A stretch of 64,000 nt of DNA from JABDQA01 sp963759125. GTDB lineage: Bacteria > Desulfobacterota > Desulfobulbia > Desulfobulbales > Desulfocapsaceae. Every line of letters begins with the position of its first letter. Within the stretch, counting starts at the first letter, position 1. The notes below the pieces were generated by a model. That model had not been told where the DNA came from. It did not search any database and saw nothing but the letters and a program-made list of their open reading frames with translations. The translations under genes and the position numbers were made by a program. Of the stretch, positions 20,082 through 29,106 are shown in pieces. The stretch is from positions 248,001-312,000 of the forward strand of contig CAVWXN010000008.1 of the NCBI GenBank assembly GCA_963759125.1, written 5' to 3'.

Positions 20082-20267
20082 TTACATCTCAGTAACGGTG
20101 ATTGCACCTTCAGGACAAACTTCGACGCAGGTTTCACAGCCGAGACACTCGTCAGCCTCAACCGGATCAGCTTTTCCGTCTACCATCTCAAATACCTGAG
20201 CAGGACATGCTGCTACACATTCTTCATCACCAGTACACTTGTCTTTGTCTACGACAACTTCAAACAT
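20082..20267 (-). CDS. D14-type [3Fe-4S]/[4Fe-4S] ferredoxin
   Basis: A 61-residue bacterial ferredoxin. The second cluster motif is complete (C41, C44, C47, C51). In the first motif C11, C17 and C21 are present but position 14 is Asp (CTGDEEC). The same Asp14 substitution in Pyrococcus furiosus ferredoxin and Desulfovibrio africanus ferredoxin III gives an interconvertible [3Fe-4S]/[4Fe-4S] cluster, so the same is expected here. An AGGTGTG stretch precedes the ATG and a strong terminator follows, so it is a monocistronic gene, probably an abundant electron carrier. Confidence 0.95.
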   Translation of the reverse strand: MFEVVVDKDKCTGDEECVAACPAQVFEMVDGKADPVEADECLGCETCVEVCPEGAITVTEM

Positions 20268-20616
20268 TACACACCTCCATAAAGAAATTAAATAAACTAA
20301 ACATTACAAATGTTTAGCGTGACTCAAATGCAAACCTCAAAGACCTCTGTTTTGTGTAAATATCCAATTAATGTACGACCATATTTTTGTCAAGAAAAAT
20401 CACCATACCACAACGTGTCATTTAAAAAAATTTTATTTGGCTGCCGGCAGACCGGGAAGCAGTTTTAAAAGATACATATTTCCAAGTGCATAGATTAGCC
20501 TGCTTAAGGGTACAAGTAGAGGCAGTCTCAGCAACCAGCCATTGCGCATCCGCTAAATAACCTTACCTTCTAGACCCAAATAACACTTATCAGGCAACTC
20601 TTCTGACGGGGATCAG
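20268..20616. other. intergenic region upstream of ferredoxin
   Basis: An AT-rich 349-base stretch with no credible gene. On the minus strand a TTGACA box at 20388-20393 could be a -35 element for the ferredoxin gene, but no convincing -10 box lies at the expected spacing. The half nearer 20.6 kb contains nothing recognisable. Confidence 0.4.
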
Positions 20617-20976
20617 ATGGCTAAGAACAAAGAAAAGAAAAAGAACAAGCTGGAGCCGGGACTTGAAATGCGCGAACGTGCCATGGTCGAAGGCATTCTG
20701 GAAGGCAGTCCGGACGGTGTGGGCGTGGTTATCATCAGACTCGACTGCGGCTGCAGGAAGATGGCCGCAGTGAGCAAAGATGGTGAACCGGCATCCAAAG
20801 TCATCATGTACCGCGATCATGCCGAATCAGTCTGTGACCAGTGCAAAGATGACCAAGGAGCCTTCAGCCGGGTTGTCACGCAGTTTATCCATTGGCAGGA
20901 TCCGGCACCGGATCTGGATCAACAGAAGAAAATATCGCTGAAAGTCCTCGGAACGACGGAGACAACCACCCATTAG
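20617..20976 (+). CDS. small basic hypothetical protein with Cys pairs
   Basis: The 119-residue product starts with a very basic segment (MAKNKEKKKNKLEPG) and contains two Cys pairs, LDCGCRK near 45-49 and SVCDQCKD near 72-75, which could bind zinc. I do not recognise the family. The ATG is preceded by a GGGGATCAG stretch. Its end overlaps the cobB stop on the opposite strand by four bases. Probably a real gene; function unknown. Confidence 0.65.
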   Translation: MAKNKEKKKNKLEPGLEMRERAMVEGILEGSPDGVGVVIIRLDCGCRKMAAVSKDGEPASKVIMYRDHAESVCDQCKDDQGAFSRVVTQFIHWQDPAPDLDQQKKISLKVLGTTETTTH

Positions 20977-22376
20977 CTGCCAGGGCTGCGATCTTTTTTA
21001 TACTGATACGATTTTCGGGTAAATTGTTGGGCCCACTCGGGAGTTCCTTCGGCGTGCAGATGGGTGTAGAGGGCAAGAACGTTGCCGGAAACCAAGCCGT
21101 CATAACCATGCAGGAATCCTGTCCCCCTCTCCATTTTCAAGGCCAGGTCTTGCCGCTGCCCATGCCACTCCACGATAGTGGAGTACCTGAATTCATGTCC
21201 TTTGGCGGTGAATCCCTCGGGGTAGAACGGATTATCACGCTGCACTGTGAATATTGAGTAGCCGTGGGCCTGTGGTTTTTTGGACATACCGAAAACCACA
21301 TCAAAAACTCCAACCAGCGGGTAGCGGCGGTCGGCAATGATGATTTCCCTGCCAAGATATATCAAACCACCACACTCTGCATAAATTGGCAGCCCGGCAG
21401 CGGCGGCAGCTTTTACCGACTGACGGAAACTGCTGTTTTCGGCCAACCTTGCGGCGCTCGTTTCTGGGAATCCTCCACCTATGTAGAGACCATCAAGCTC
21501 CGGCAGCCTCTCGTCCTCAAGGGCATTGATCGAGACCAGTTCGGCCCCGTGTCGTTGCAGAGCCTCCAGGTTTTCGGGATAATAAAACTGAAAGGCCGTG
21601 TCCTGGATAACCCCTATCTTTATAGACGCAGACAGTTTTTCACCTCTCTTCTCTGGTTCTTTCGAAGCTGGGGCAGCCTGGACCATGCCCATAACCGACT
21701 CGACCCCATCCATATCGATATGTTCCCTCGCCAGCCGGGCCAAGATCTCCAAAGCCTCACCAGTACCGTCATATTCCTGATAAGGGATCATTCCCAGATG
21801 ACGCATGGGAAAGATATCTGTTTTCATTCGCGGCACCGCCCCCAGCACCTTTGTATCTGTATAGTGCTGGACCGCCTCGGTAATGATTTTCTCTTGTCTG
21901 GTGGTAGCCACCTGATTGAGGATTACCCCTGCCAGCTTTAGTGCCGGTTCAAAAGTGACACAGCCCTGAACCAGGGCCGCCACGGTCCTGGTCATTTTGG
22001 TGCAGTTTACCACCAGCAGCACCGGCAGATCGAGTTGCAGGGCCAGTTCTGCCGTGGAGTAGCCGCCTCGGGCGGTAACACCATCAAACAGACCCCGGTT
22101 GCCTTCGACAATAGCCAGATCCGCTCCAGTTGACCGGTTGCCAAATGATGCAGTTACAGCCTCCGCCGAAAAGAGAAAGGGGTCGAGATTATAACAGGGT
22201 CGGCCGGCAGCGCTCTGCAGCCAGCCGGCATCGATATAGTCTGGACCTTTCTTGAACGGTGCCACCGTACGGCCGTCTCTGACCCAGGCTGCGGTCAAAC
22301 CCACCGATATGATACTCTTACCCGACCCTCCGGAAAGACCGGCAACAACGATCGCACTGGCCGTTGATTTACTCAT
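20973..22376 (-). CDS. cobB: cobyrinate a,c-diamide synthase
   Basis: The N-terminal dethiobiotin-synthetase-like ATPase domain begins IVVAGLSGGSGKS (P-loop) with KGPDYIDAGW nearby. The C-terminal class I glutaminase-like domain contains the nucleophile in YAECGGLIYLG. This fits CobB/CbiA, which amidates cobyrinate a and c side chains using glutamine and ATP in cobalamin (or related sirohydrochlorin-derived) synthesis. The start MSKSTASAI at 22376 overlaps the previous gene by only 8 bases and is preferred to the codon 51 bases upstream. No other cobalamin genes are in the window. Confidence 0.93.
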   Translation of the reverse strand: MSKSTASAIVVAGLSGGSGKSIISVGLTAAWVRDGRTVAPFKKGPDYIDAGWLQSAAGRPCYNLDPFLFSAEAVTASFGNRSTGADLAIVEGNRGLFDGVTARGGYSTAELALQLDLPVLLVVNCTKMTRTVAALVQGCVTFEPALKLAGVILNQVATTRQEKIITEAVQHYTDTKVLGAVPRMKTDIFPMRHLGMIPYQEYDGTGEALEILARLAREHIDMDGVESVMGMVQAAPASKEPEKRGEKLSASIKIGVIQDTAFQFYYPENLEALQRHGAELVSINALEDERLPELDGLYIGGGFPETSAARLAENSSFRQSVKAAAAAGLPIYAECGGLIYLGREIIIADRRYPLVGVFDVVFGMSKKPQAHGYSIFTVQRDNPFYPEGFTAKGHEFRYSTIVEWHGQRQDLALKMERGTGFLHGYDGLVSGNVLALYTHLHAEGTPEWAQQFTRKSYQYKKDRSPGS

Positions 22377-23046
22377 CGTAATGTTTTGCTTTTCCGCAGT
22401 GAGCCCAGGCGTTTTTATACAGATCATTCAATTCTTCCTCTAGCTTGGCCCGATAATCTTCGATTTCATGGCGATCAATTCCCGCTGGAATTACTACCGG
22501 TTTGCCATAAAAGAAATCTATGCGTGAGAATGGTTTTGGTATGCAGGTTCGATCCCAGGAGTGGAAAGTAAATGATTTGGATGCTGACCAGGCAACCGGC
22601 AGAATGGGCGCACCCGACCTCGAGGCCAACAGAATCGAACCGGCCTGCAGCACGAAAGCCGGTCCCTGGGAACCATCGGCTACCATGCCGACGTTACCGC
22701 CCTTGTCCAGATAGGCAAGCAACTCTTTCAAGGCCAGCAGCCCCCTTCTGTTACTTGAGCCTCGTACCGTATCAAAGTTGAGGCAGCGTGCCAGCCTGGC
22801 AATGTACTCCCCGTCTTCGCTGGCGCTGACCAGCACCGCCGCCCGGTCCTTCCTCAGGTGATAAAACACGTAGACCAGCGAGTAATGCCAGAAAACTGCC
22901 ATTAAACTGTTGCCTTTATCAACCTGCTGCCGGTTCTCTAGACCGTGTTCTTTTATCCTGCAGGTCGCGAACCAGAGCCGCAACACCACGGATATGAGAA
23001 AAGGCAGAACTGTAACCGAAGCCTTATAGACAAAATTTTTTTTCAC
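22369..23046 (-). CDS. DUF374 lysophospholipid acyltransferase family protein
   Basis: The 225-residue product has an N-terminal membrane helix, then FWHYSLVYVF (H of the HX4D-like site), SASEDGEYIARL, RGSSNRRGLLALKELL and MVADGSQGPAFVLQAG. This is the DUF374 pattern, a branch of the PlsC/LPLAT superfamily linked to lipid A or lipid acylation. It overlaps uvrB by four bases and cobB by eight. The acyl substrate is unknown. Confidence 0.88.
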   Translation of the reverse strand: MKKNFVYKASVTVLPFLISVVLRLWFATCRIKEHGLENRQQVDKGNSLMAVFWHYSLVYVFYHLRKDRAAVLVSASEDGEYIARLARCLNFDTVRGSSNRRGLLALKELLAYLDKGGNVGMVADGSQGPAFVLQAGSILLASRSGAPILPVAWSASKSFTFHSWDRTCIPKPFSRIDFFYGKPVVIPAGIDRHEIEDYRAKLEEELNDLYKNAWAHCGKAKHYDE

Positions 23047-25073
23047 CCGATTTCAATTTCCAGTTTTCTCAATGCCTTGATCTTGTCCCTTAATACGGCG
23101 GCTTCCTCGAAGGCCAGTTCCGAGGCGGCTCTGTTCATATCTTTCTCCAGTTTTCCTATCTCTTTTTCCAACTCGGAGATCGAACCGTAAAATACTTGCT
23201 CTTCGGCGCTGGATAAAGATGTTTTGCCCGCCGGATCGTCAAATTCATATCCGGCCGCTTTAAGGTATTGATGAATTGTATCTTTTACTGGAGAAATTAT
23301 CGTTGTCGGCGTAATACCACGCTCTTGATTGTAGTGATGCTGCATCGCCCTTCTGCGGTTGGTCTCGTCAATAGTGCGCTGCATTGATCGGGTGATGTCG
23401 TCAGCGTACATTATCACCATGCCTGCCGCATTGCGAGCCGCCCTGCCGCAGGTTTGTATCAGCGACCTCTCCGATCGCAAAAAACCTTCTTTGTCGGCAT
23501 CCAGCACAGCAACCAGGGAGACTTCGGGAATATCTAGTCCCTCTCTGAGCAGGTTGATACCGATCAGCACGTTATATTCCCCGTTTCTTAAATCGCGCAC
23601 CAGTTCCACCCGCTCAAGCGTTTTTATATCGGAGTGCAGATAACGAACCTTGACGCCAAGCTTTTCGTAATAATCGGTTAGATCCTCGGCCATCCGCTTG
23701 GTCAGAGTGGTCACTAGAACCGCTTCCTGGCGTTCGGTTCTCAGTCTTATTTCATGAAGCAGATCATCCACCTGACTGGTCGCCGGTCTCACTTCAATTA
23801 AGGGATCCACCAGACCGGTGGGACGAATTACCTGCTCAATTATTTTTTCCCCGGCCTGTTCGAGTTCGTAGGGACCTGGTGTGGCTGACACATAGACGAT
23901 CTGATTGATCCTTTTCACGAACTCTTCGAATCGAAGGGGACGATTGTCCAGAGCCGACGGCAGTCGGAAGCCATATTCGACGAGGGTCTGCTTGCGCGAG
24001 CGGTCGCCGTTATACATAGCGTTGAGTTGGGGTACACCGATATGGCTCTCATCAATGAACAGCAGATAATCCTGGGGAAAATAATCCAGCAGGTTGGGCG
24101 GCGGCATCCCCTGGGGTTTACCGGTCAGGTGTCTGGAATAGTTCTCTATGCCGTTGCAGTATCCGAGTTCCTGCATCATTTCCAGATCAAACATGGTCCT
24201 CTGCTCCAGCCGCTGCCTCTCTACCAGTCTGTGTTCCTGATCCAGCAGGTCAAGACGCGCCCTCAACTCGTCCTTGATAGTACGCAGGGCAATCTGCATC
24301 CGTTCTTTGGAAGTCACGAAATGCGATCCGGGAAAAACTGTGTATTCTTCAAGTTCGGCAATCACCACTCCTCTGAGTGAATCAATCAGAGTGATTGATT
24401 CGATGGTATCACCAAAGTACTCAACCCGGACTGCCCGCTCCTCCTCGTGAGCGGGAAAGATATCTATCACATCGCCTCTGACCCGGAAAGTAGAGCGGTG
24501 AAAGGAGAAGTCGTTGCGCTCATACTGCATGAACACCAGACGGCGCTGAACCTCCTCAGGCGCCACCTCTTCGCCGCATTTGAGAAACAGATGCATGTTG
24601 CGGTATTCCTCTGGAGAGCCGAGACCATAGATGCAGGAGACGGAGGCCACGATCAGCACATCTCGACGGGTGAGCAACGACCTGGTAGCGGAGTGGCGCA
24701 TCTTATCGATGGCATCATTGATCGAGGAATCCTTCTCTATGTAGGTATCAGATTGAGGAATATAAGCTTCCGGCTGGTAGTAATCATAGTAGGAAACGAA
24801 ATATTCAACCGCATTGCTGGGAAAGAGTTCCTTGAATTCGGAAAAAAGCTGGGCGGCCAGAATCTTGTTGGGGGCGATGACCAGCGTTGGCCGCTGAACC
24901 CGGGCGACGATACCTGCCATGGTAAAAGTCTTGCCTGAACCGGTAACCCCGAGAAGAACCTGATCCCGGCAGCCCTGATCCAGGCCCTTGACAAGTCTGT
25001 CAATGGCCTCCGGCTGATCGCCGGCCGGACTGAACGGACTCTCAAGCTGAAAAGGAGTTTGACCTATCTGCAC
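23043..25073 (-). CDS. uvrB: excinuclease ABC subunit B
   Basis: A complete 676-residue UvrB. Walker A is LLGVTGSGKTFT near residue 41, with FVSYYDYYQPEAYIP in the beta-hairpin region, LLFIDESH as Walker B, YVSATPGPYE, and QTCGRAARN as motif VI. It ends in a UVR domain (ELAFEEAAVLRDKIKAL) that contacts UvrC. It acts in nucleotide excision repair with UvrA and UvrC. The GTG start at 25073 has an AGGA site and overlaps the end of rnhA by ten bases. Confidence 0.97.
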   Translation of the reverse strand: MQIGQTPFQLESPFSPAGDQPEAIDRLVKGLDQGCRDQVLLGVTGSGKTFTMAGIVARVQRPTLVIAPNKILAAQLFSEFKELFPSNAVEYFVSYYDYYQPEAYIPQSDTYIEKDSSINDAIDKMRHSATRSLLTRRDVLIVASVSCIYGLGSPEEYRNMHLFLKCGEEVAPEEVQRRLVFMQYERNDFSFHRSTFRVRGDVIDIFPAHEEERAVRVEYFGDTIESITLIDSLRGVVIAELEEYTVFPGSHFVTSKERMQIALRTIKDELRARLDLLDQEHRLVERQRLEQRTMFDLEMMQELGYCNGIENYSRHLTGKPQGMPPPNLLDYFPQDYLLFIDESHIGVPQLNAMYNGDRSRKQTLVEYGFRLPSALDNRPLRFEEFVKRINQIVYVSATPGPYELEQAGEKIIEQVIRPTGLVDPLIEVRPATSQVDDLLHEIRLRTERQEAVLVTTLTKRMAEDLTDYYEKLGVKVRYLHSDIKTLERVELVRDLRNGEYNVLIGINLLREGLDIPEVSLVAVLDADKEGFLRSERSLIQTCGRAARNAAGMVIMYADDITRSMQRTIDETNRRRAMQHHYNQERGITPTTIISPVKDTIHQYLKAAGYEFDDPAGKTSLSSAEEQVFYGSISELEKEIGKLEKDMNRAASELAFEEAAVLRDKIKALRKLEIEIG

Positions 25074-25994
25074 GAGAATTCCTGCTCGAATTCACGAGCC
25101 AGCTCTTTTGCCTCCTGGAGGAAGCAGTGAGGGTTTTCTTTACTCTCAAGGTAGAAAGATACCTGGTAGCGGTTCAGCAGTTTGTCGAGTTCCTGCCAGA
25201 GCTGTTTATTGGAAACCTCGCCACCTTCTCCGGTCCGCCAGTTTCGATTCTTCCAGTTCTTCAGCCACTTGGTTGCGCCATCGCAAAGATAACCGGAATG
25301 GGTATGAACATCGACCGGCAACTCTTTCTTCAAACTGTTCAGCCCGTTTATCAAGGCGACAAGATAAAGCTGGTTAGCTGACATCCCGGTGGCACCGGCG
25401 CCGAGTATCCGCACATGCTGGCGCCAGTTCAGAATGACGGACCAGCCACCGACCCCGGCTGCATGTTTGCAGGTCACCCCGGTGAACAGATGAATGTTAT
25501 CGGCATGCAGCTGTGCCGCTGTGATCGTTGCTCCTTCCGCATTGCTTCCTTTTCTGGCCTCCACTGCCAGTTCATCAGCCCTGCTGTTGAACGGGTCGGT
25601 TGAATGCCCCTTGACCCAATGCCAGCTCACTTCATGGAGCTCGACCTGGACCAGCAGCTGGCGCCAGAGGTCGCTGTTCTTCACCTCCTTACGGTCGGCA
25701 GTTCGCCAGTTATTGAGCTGCCATTTATTGATCCAATCGGTGATCCCGTTTTTAAGGTAGATGGAGTCTGTATAGAGTTTGATCCTGCATCGATCCTTGA
25801 CTGAGTGCAGCGCCTCGACTGCCCCAGTCAATTCCATACGGTTGTTGGTCGAATATTCCGCGAAGCCTGACAACTCAGAGATGATGGTCCCGTTCCTTAT
25901 GATATACCGCACCCCAGCCCCCGGGTCCGGGATTAGGACTGCAGGCGCCGTCGGTGTAGATCACTAGTGCAGAATTTGGCTGATTATCTGACAT
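25064..25994 (-). pseudogene. rnhA: ribonuclease HI with a second, degenerate RNase H-like domain (frame broken near the start)
   Basis: The N-terminus MSDNQPNSALVIYTDGAC...GPGGWGA is read from the ATG at 25994; near 25905-25910 one extra base moves the rest (IIRNGTIISELSG...NNRMEL...YTDSIY...RADELA) into another frame. The catalytic set D (YTDGAC), E (NNRMEL), D (YTDSIY), D (RADELA) is complete if the frames are joined. Residues from about 150 of the long frame form a second RNase H-like unit (GGWSVIL, SANQLYL, HTHSGYLCDG, EAKELA) in which the acidic residues are replaced. Known RNase HI removes RNA from RNA:DNA hybrids. Upstream of uvrB and overlapping it. Confidence 0.8.
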
Positions 25995-26137
25995 CACATC
26001 AATTGCAACGCTTAGAGTATGGAAACAATGGCGCAGGTACCGTCGACAGCAGTTAGAGAAAAAATTGTATTTATACCAGCTCAGGAGACAATTTTCACCT
26101 AATCTCGGACCTCGATCGGAGGAACATATTTATCATA

Positions 26138-26914
26138 TTATTTCGATTGATTATTAGGATCGCTCTCACCACTCAGCCAGACAGGCCCGTACCAGGCGCG
26201 CGTTTCGGATCGGGTATTGTCGCTGTCGGTCATCAGGGCCACTCCGGTAATCCTGCCTGGTTTCGCAGAAAATGCCCGTCTATAGTCATCGACAATGTTT
26301 CTTGACAGTTCCAGCCAGGTTCCACTGTGGGTGTTGCCGCTGGCAGCGACGACAGTCATGATGTGACTGTGTATGGGGTTGACCGCAATGGAGTCGATCG
26401 ACTCCTCTGAGGCCCAGACATAGCAGAGGATATTGTCCCGTGAATTTTTCGGAACAACATCATTGGTTGCAAAGGAAATCATCACCCTGACCGGAAAATC
26501 ATCTCCGCTTTTATGTATCAGGGAACTGCCGGGCAACGTATTTTCTATCTTCCAGCTCCAGTTCAAGATCTGGTATTTTTCAGGGTCCACCGAAATCGAC
26601 CGGGCAATTCCCCCTGCTCCCGATAACGACTCAGCGAATATTACCGGACCGTAGACAGCATCGTCTACGATTTCGTAGCTGGTTGCGGCCGCAATGGAGG
26701 GAAATGTCAGCGGCTGCCAGTGCTCAGGCAGTTGGTTATTTTCAACCGCAGTCAATCCGCTCAGATCTATTCTTTCAACCGCCAGGGCACCGATCGGTGA
26801 CAGCAAGGCGAAGACTAATGCCAGCCCATAGCAGAAAATTTGGTTCAGGGATGTTCCCTTCCCAGTTCGCAGGCTGCCTGGGTCAATCGGCCGAGCCATT
26901 GAGAGACCAGTCAT
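26138..26914 (-). CDS. DUF3047 domain protein, exported
   Basis: The 258-residue product has a hydrophobic segment near residues 25-45 that looks like a signal peptide ending at GALA, then a soluble domain with LNWSWKIENTLPGSS, KSGDDFPVRVMISF and TRAWYGPVWL, which is the DUF3047 pattern. Function is unknown; the fold is probably a beta-sandwich. The start overlaps the DUF547 gene by 32 bases; a second ATG 15 bases later is possible. Confidence 0.8.
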   Translation of the reverse strand: MTGLSMARPIDPGSLRTGKGTSLNQIFCYGLALVFALLSPIGALAVERIDLSGLTAVENNQLPEHWQPLTFPSIAAATSYEIVDDAVYGPVIFAESLSGAGGIARSISVDPEKYQILNWSWKIENTLPGSSLIHKSGDDFPVRVMISFATNDVVPKNSRDNILCYVWASEESIDSIAVNPIHSHIMTVVAASGNTHSGTWLELSRNIVDDYRRAFSAKPGRITGVALMTDSDNTRSETRAWYGPVWLSGESDPNNQSK

Positions 26915-27656
26915 AATCCAGATATTTGATGCGGATTTGCTCCGCTTTGTTTCTCAGATACTGCTGCAGAGCCGGGCTGGCATGGGCCAGGAAAAAAGAA
27001 AGAGGATCATCGTTGAAGTCTTCTTTGTACCATTTGAAAATAGAGCTGACGTAGAGGGTTTCACCATCCAGATAGTTGTGCTCGGGATTCTCCAGAAACT
27101 CTCTGGTACTTTTTTCCAGCTGACCATCAATTGTTGCTCCTTCGTAGGCCTCTGTTATCAGGATCGGGCAACTCTTTGAGGCGCAATTGACGGCAAAATG
27201 GATGCGGGGTTCGTTGAAGCGCACCCTGATGATATCGTGCTCTATATTGTCAAGACTGTAGGTTTTACCCCCGAGGACGGCAAAGGATATCTTCCAGGGA
27301 TTGGAAAACAGCCCACCGATCCGGCGGATCGACGAAGGTGGTTTACCGTCTTTGAAATTATCGAGAATCAATTTTACGGTGTAGCTGTTGTAGCCATTTA
27401 TATAGTAGGCGAGTTGATCTGCCTCAGACAGCTGCTCCGGATCGGTGGCGGCCAGTAAATCGAGGTAGCGCTGAAGATGTTCTTCGTTATCCTTAAAAGC
27501 CCTGTAATCCACAACCCCTTCTTTGACATGAGTGCTGAGCAGTTCGGTCCAGCCACTGTGCAGAGATGCAGCGCTGGCCGAAACGCTGGTGATGACCCAG
27601 GCGGCCCACGCCAGTATAGCAATATGAACCACTTTTCTTGCCCATTCAGTCACCAC
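26883..27656 (-). CDS. DUF547 domain protein, exported
   Basis: A 257-residue protein with a signal peptide (VVHIAILAWAAWVITSVSASA) followed by a DUF547 domain: VDYRAFK, LAYYINGYNSYTVKLIL, SLDNIEHDIIR, PRIHFAVNCASKSCP and the C-terminal SSIFKWYKEDF. The conserved His and Cys in HFAVNCASKSCP suggest a transglutaminase-like fold. No activity is established. It lies between the flavoprotein gene and the DUF3047 gene, with overlap to the latter. Confidence 0.87.
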   Translation of the reverse strand: MVTEWARKVVHIAILAWAAWVITSVSASAASLHSGWTELLSTHVKEGVVDYRAFKDNEEHLQRYLDLLAATDPEQLSEADQLAYYINGYNSYTVKLILDNFKDGKPPSSIRRIGGLFSNPWKISFAVLGGKTYSLDNIEHDIIRVRFNEPRIHFAVNCASKSCPILITEAYEGATIDGQLEKSTREFLENPEHNYLDGETLYVSSIFKWYKEDFNDDPLSFFLAHASPALQQYLRNKAEQIRIKYLDYDWSLNGSAD

Positions 27657-27658
27657 GA

Positions 27659-29094
27659 TCAGCCCCGGTAATTATGGATAAGCTTCAGGATTTTACGCAC
27701 CCTGTCAGAGAATATTTTCTTCGAAAAGTATGAGCCGATCACCCTTTTATTAATTTCAGCAATTGTCGGATAGGGAAGAACGCTGCCGGCTGCCACCGAC
27801 ATCTTGACGCCGCCATTGAGCAGCCCGACCCATTGGGCCAACAGGTCGCCGGCATGATAGCCGAGTAGTCTGACACCCAGCACCTTGCCTTTGGGATCGA
27901 GCAGACTTTTATTTTTCCCAAGGTTTCCCCTTCTGCCTGCGCTCTGTCGTTGTCGCTGAACTTCTCTTCATAGACGTCGTAGTCAAGACCCTGCTCCCGG
28001 GCCTGCTTCTCGTTCAACCCCATACCGCCCAGTTCCGGATCACAATAAGTGCAGTGCGGCATCCACCGGTAATTGACCTTTCTCGGCAAGCCCATCACAG
28101 CATTGGTTACCACGATTCCACCTTCGTAACCGGCGGCATGGGTGAACTGGTAACCGCCTATCACATCACCCGCTGCAAAGATATTTTTGGTACTCGTTCT
28201 GAGCCGTCGATCAACCCTTATACCTTTGCGGTCGAAATCGATGCCACCATTTTCCAAGGCGAGTCCCTCCACGTTGACCCGGCGACCGGCGGCAACCAAG
28301 ATATCTGATCCGCAGACTTTTGCTTCCAGCCCGTCGCCATTGCGTATCGCCACCACTTTGTCTGCACCTTCATCAGAAGCCGAGATCATCGTGCAACCGA
28401 GATGGAACTCAATGCCTTCATTCTCCAGGATCTTCTTTAAGTCATCGGCAAGATCGGTGTCTTCACTGGAGAGAATCTGAGGACTTCGCTGCAGAACCGT
28501 CACTTTAGAGCCCAACCTGCTGAAAGCCTGAGCCATCTCTATGCCGATGGGGCCGGCTCCTATGATGATCAAGGATTCGGGGAGGTGGTCGAGGTGGAAG
28601 ATCTCCCTGTTGGTCAGGGTGGTAATGTCGGCAAGCCCGGGTAAAGGAGGAGCAGCTGGAGAAGAGCCGGTGGCGACCACCCATTTCCTGGCGGAAATTT
28701 TTTCTGTACCGGTATCAACCAAATGGTTATCGCAAAACGATGCCGCCCCGAATTTTACCGCAACCCCCAGTCCATTGAAGCGCTCAACCGAATCGTGGTG
28801 CTGAATGGTAGAGACCACCTGTTGAACCCTGCCCCTGACCGCTTTGAAATCGACGGGCTGAGGAGCTACCGGCGGTAACCCGAATACTTCCTGACGCCCC
28901 AGCTGATGATAGACGGAAGCACTCTTGATCAGGGTTTTGCTGGGGACACAGCCGAAATGCAAACAGTCGCCGCCCAATAGCTCTTCCTGTTCGACAAGAA
29001 CCGTTTTGGCACCCAGCTGAGCAGAGCCTGAGGCCACCGTCAAACCAGCAGCGCCGCCACCAATCACACCTATGTCGAAGTCATATGCAGCCAT
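27659..29094 (-). pseudogene. mercuric reductase-like FAD/NAD(P) disulfide oxidoreductase (frame shift near the 3' end)
   Basis: The long frame carries the FAD site GVIGGGAAGLT, the redox-active GGDCLHFGCVPSKTLI (two Cys, C-x4-C), the NAD(P) site IIGAGPIGIEMAQAF and the second FAD motif NIFAAGDVIGG. It stops making sense after GETLGKIK at an AAAA run (27907-27910); one base is missing. The other frame then supplies DPKGKVLGVRLLGYHAGDLLAQWV and a normal C-terminal dimerisation end at 27659. The C-terminal Cys pair of true MerA is not seen, so mercury reduction is doubtful. It sits with TVP38 and DUF547 genes. Confidence 0.82.
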
Positions 29095-29106
29095 CTCAGT
29101 CAGTTA

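Noticed and set aside
20388..20393. Full sigma-70 promoter for the ferredoxin gene
   Set aside because: The -35 box TTGACA is perfect on the minus strand, but no -10 box is convincing at 16-18 bases.
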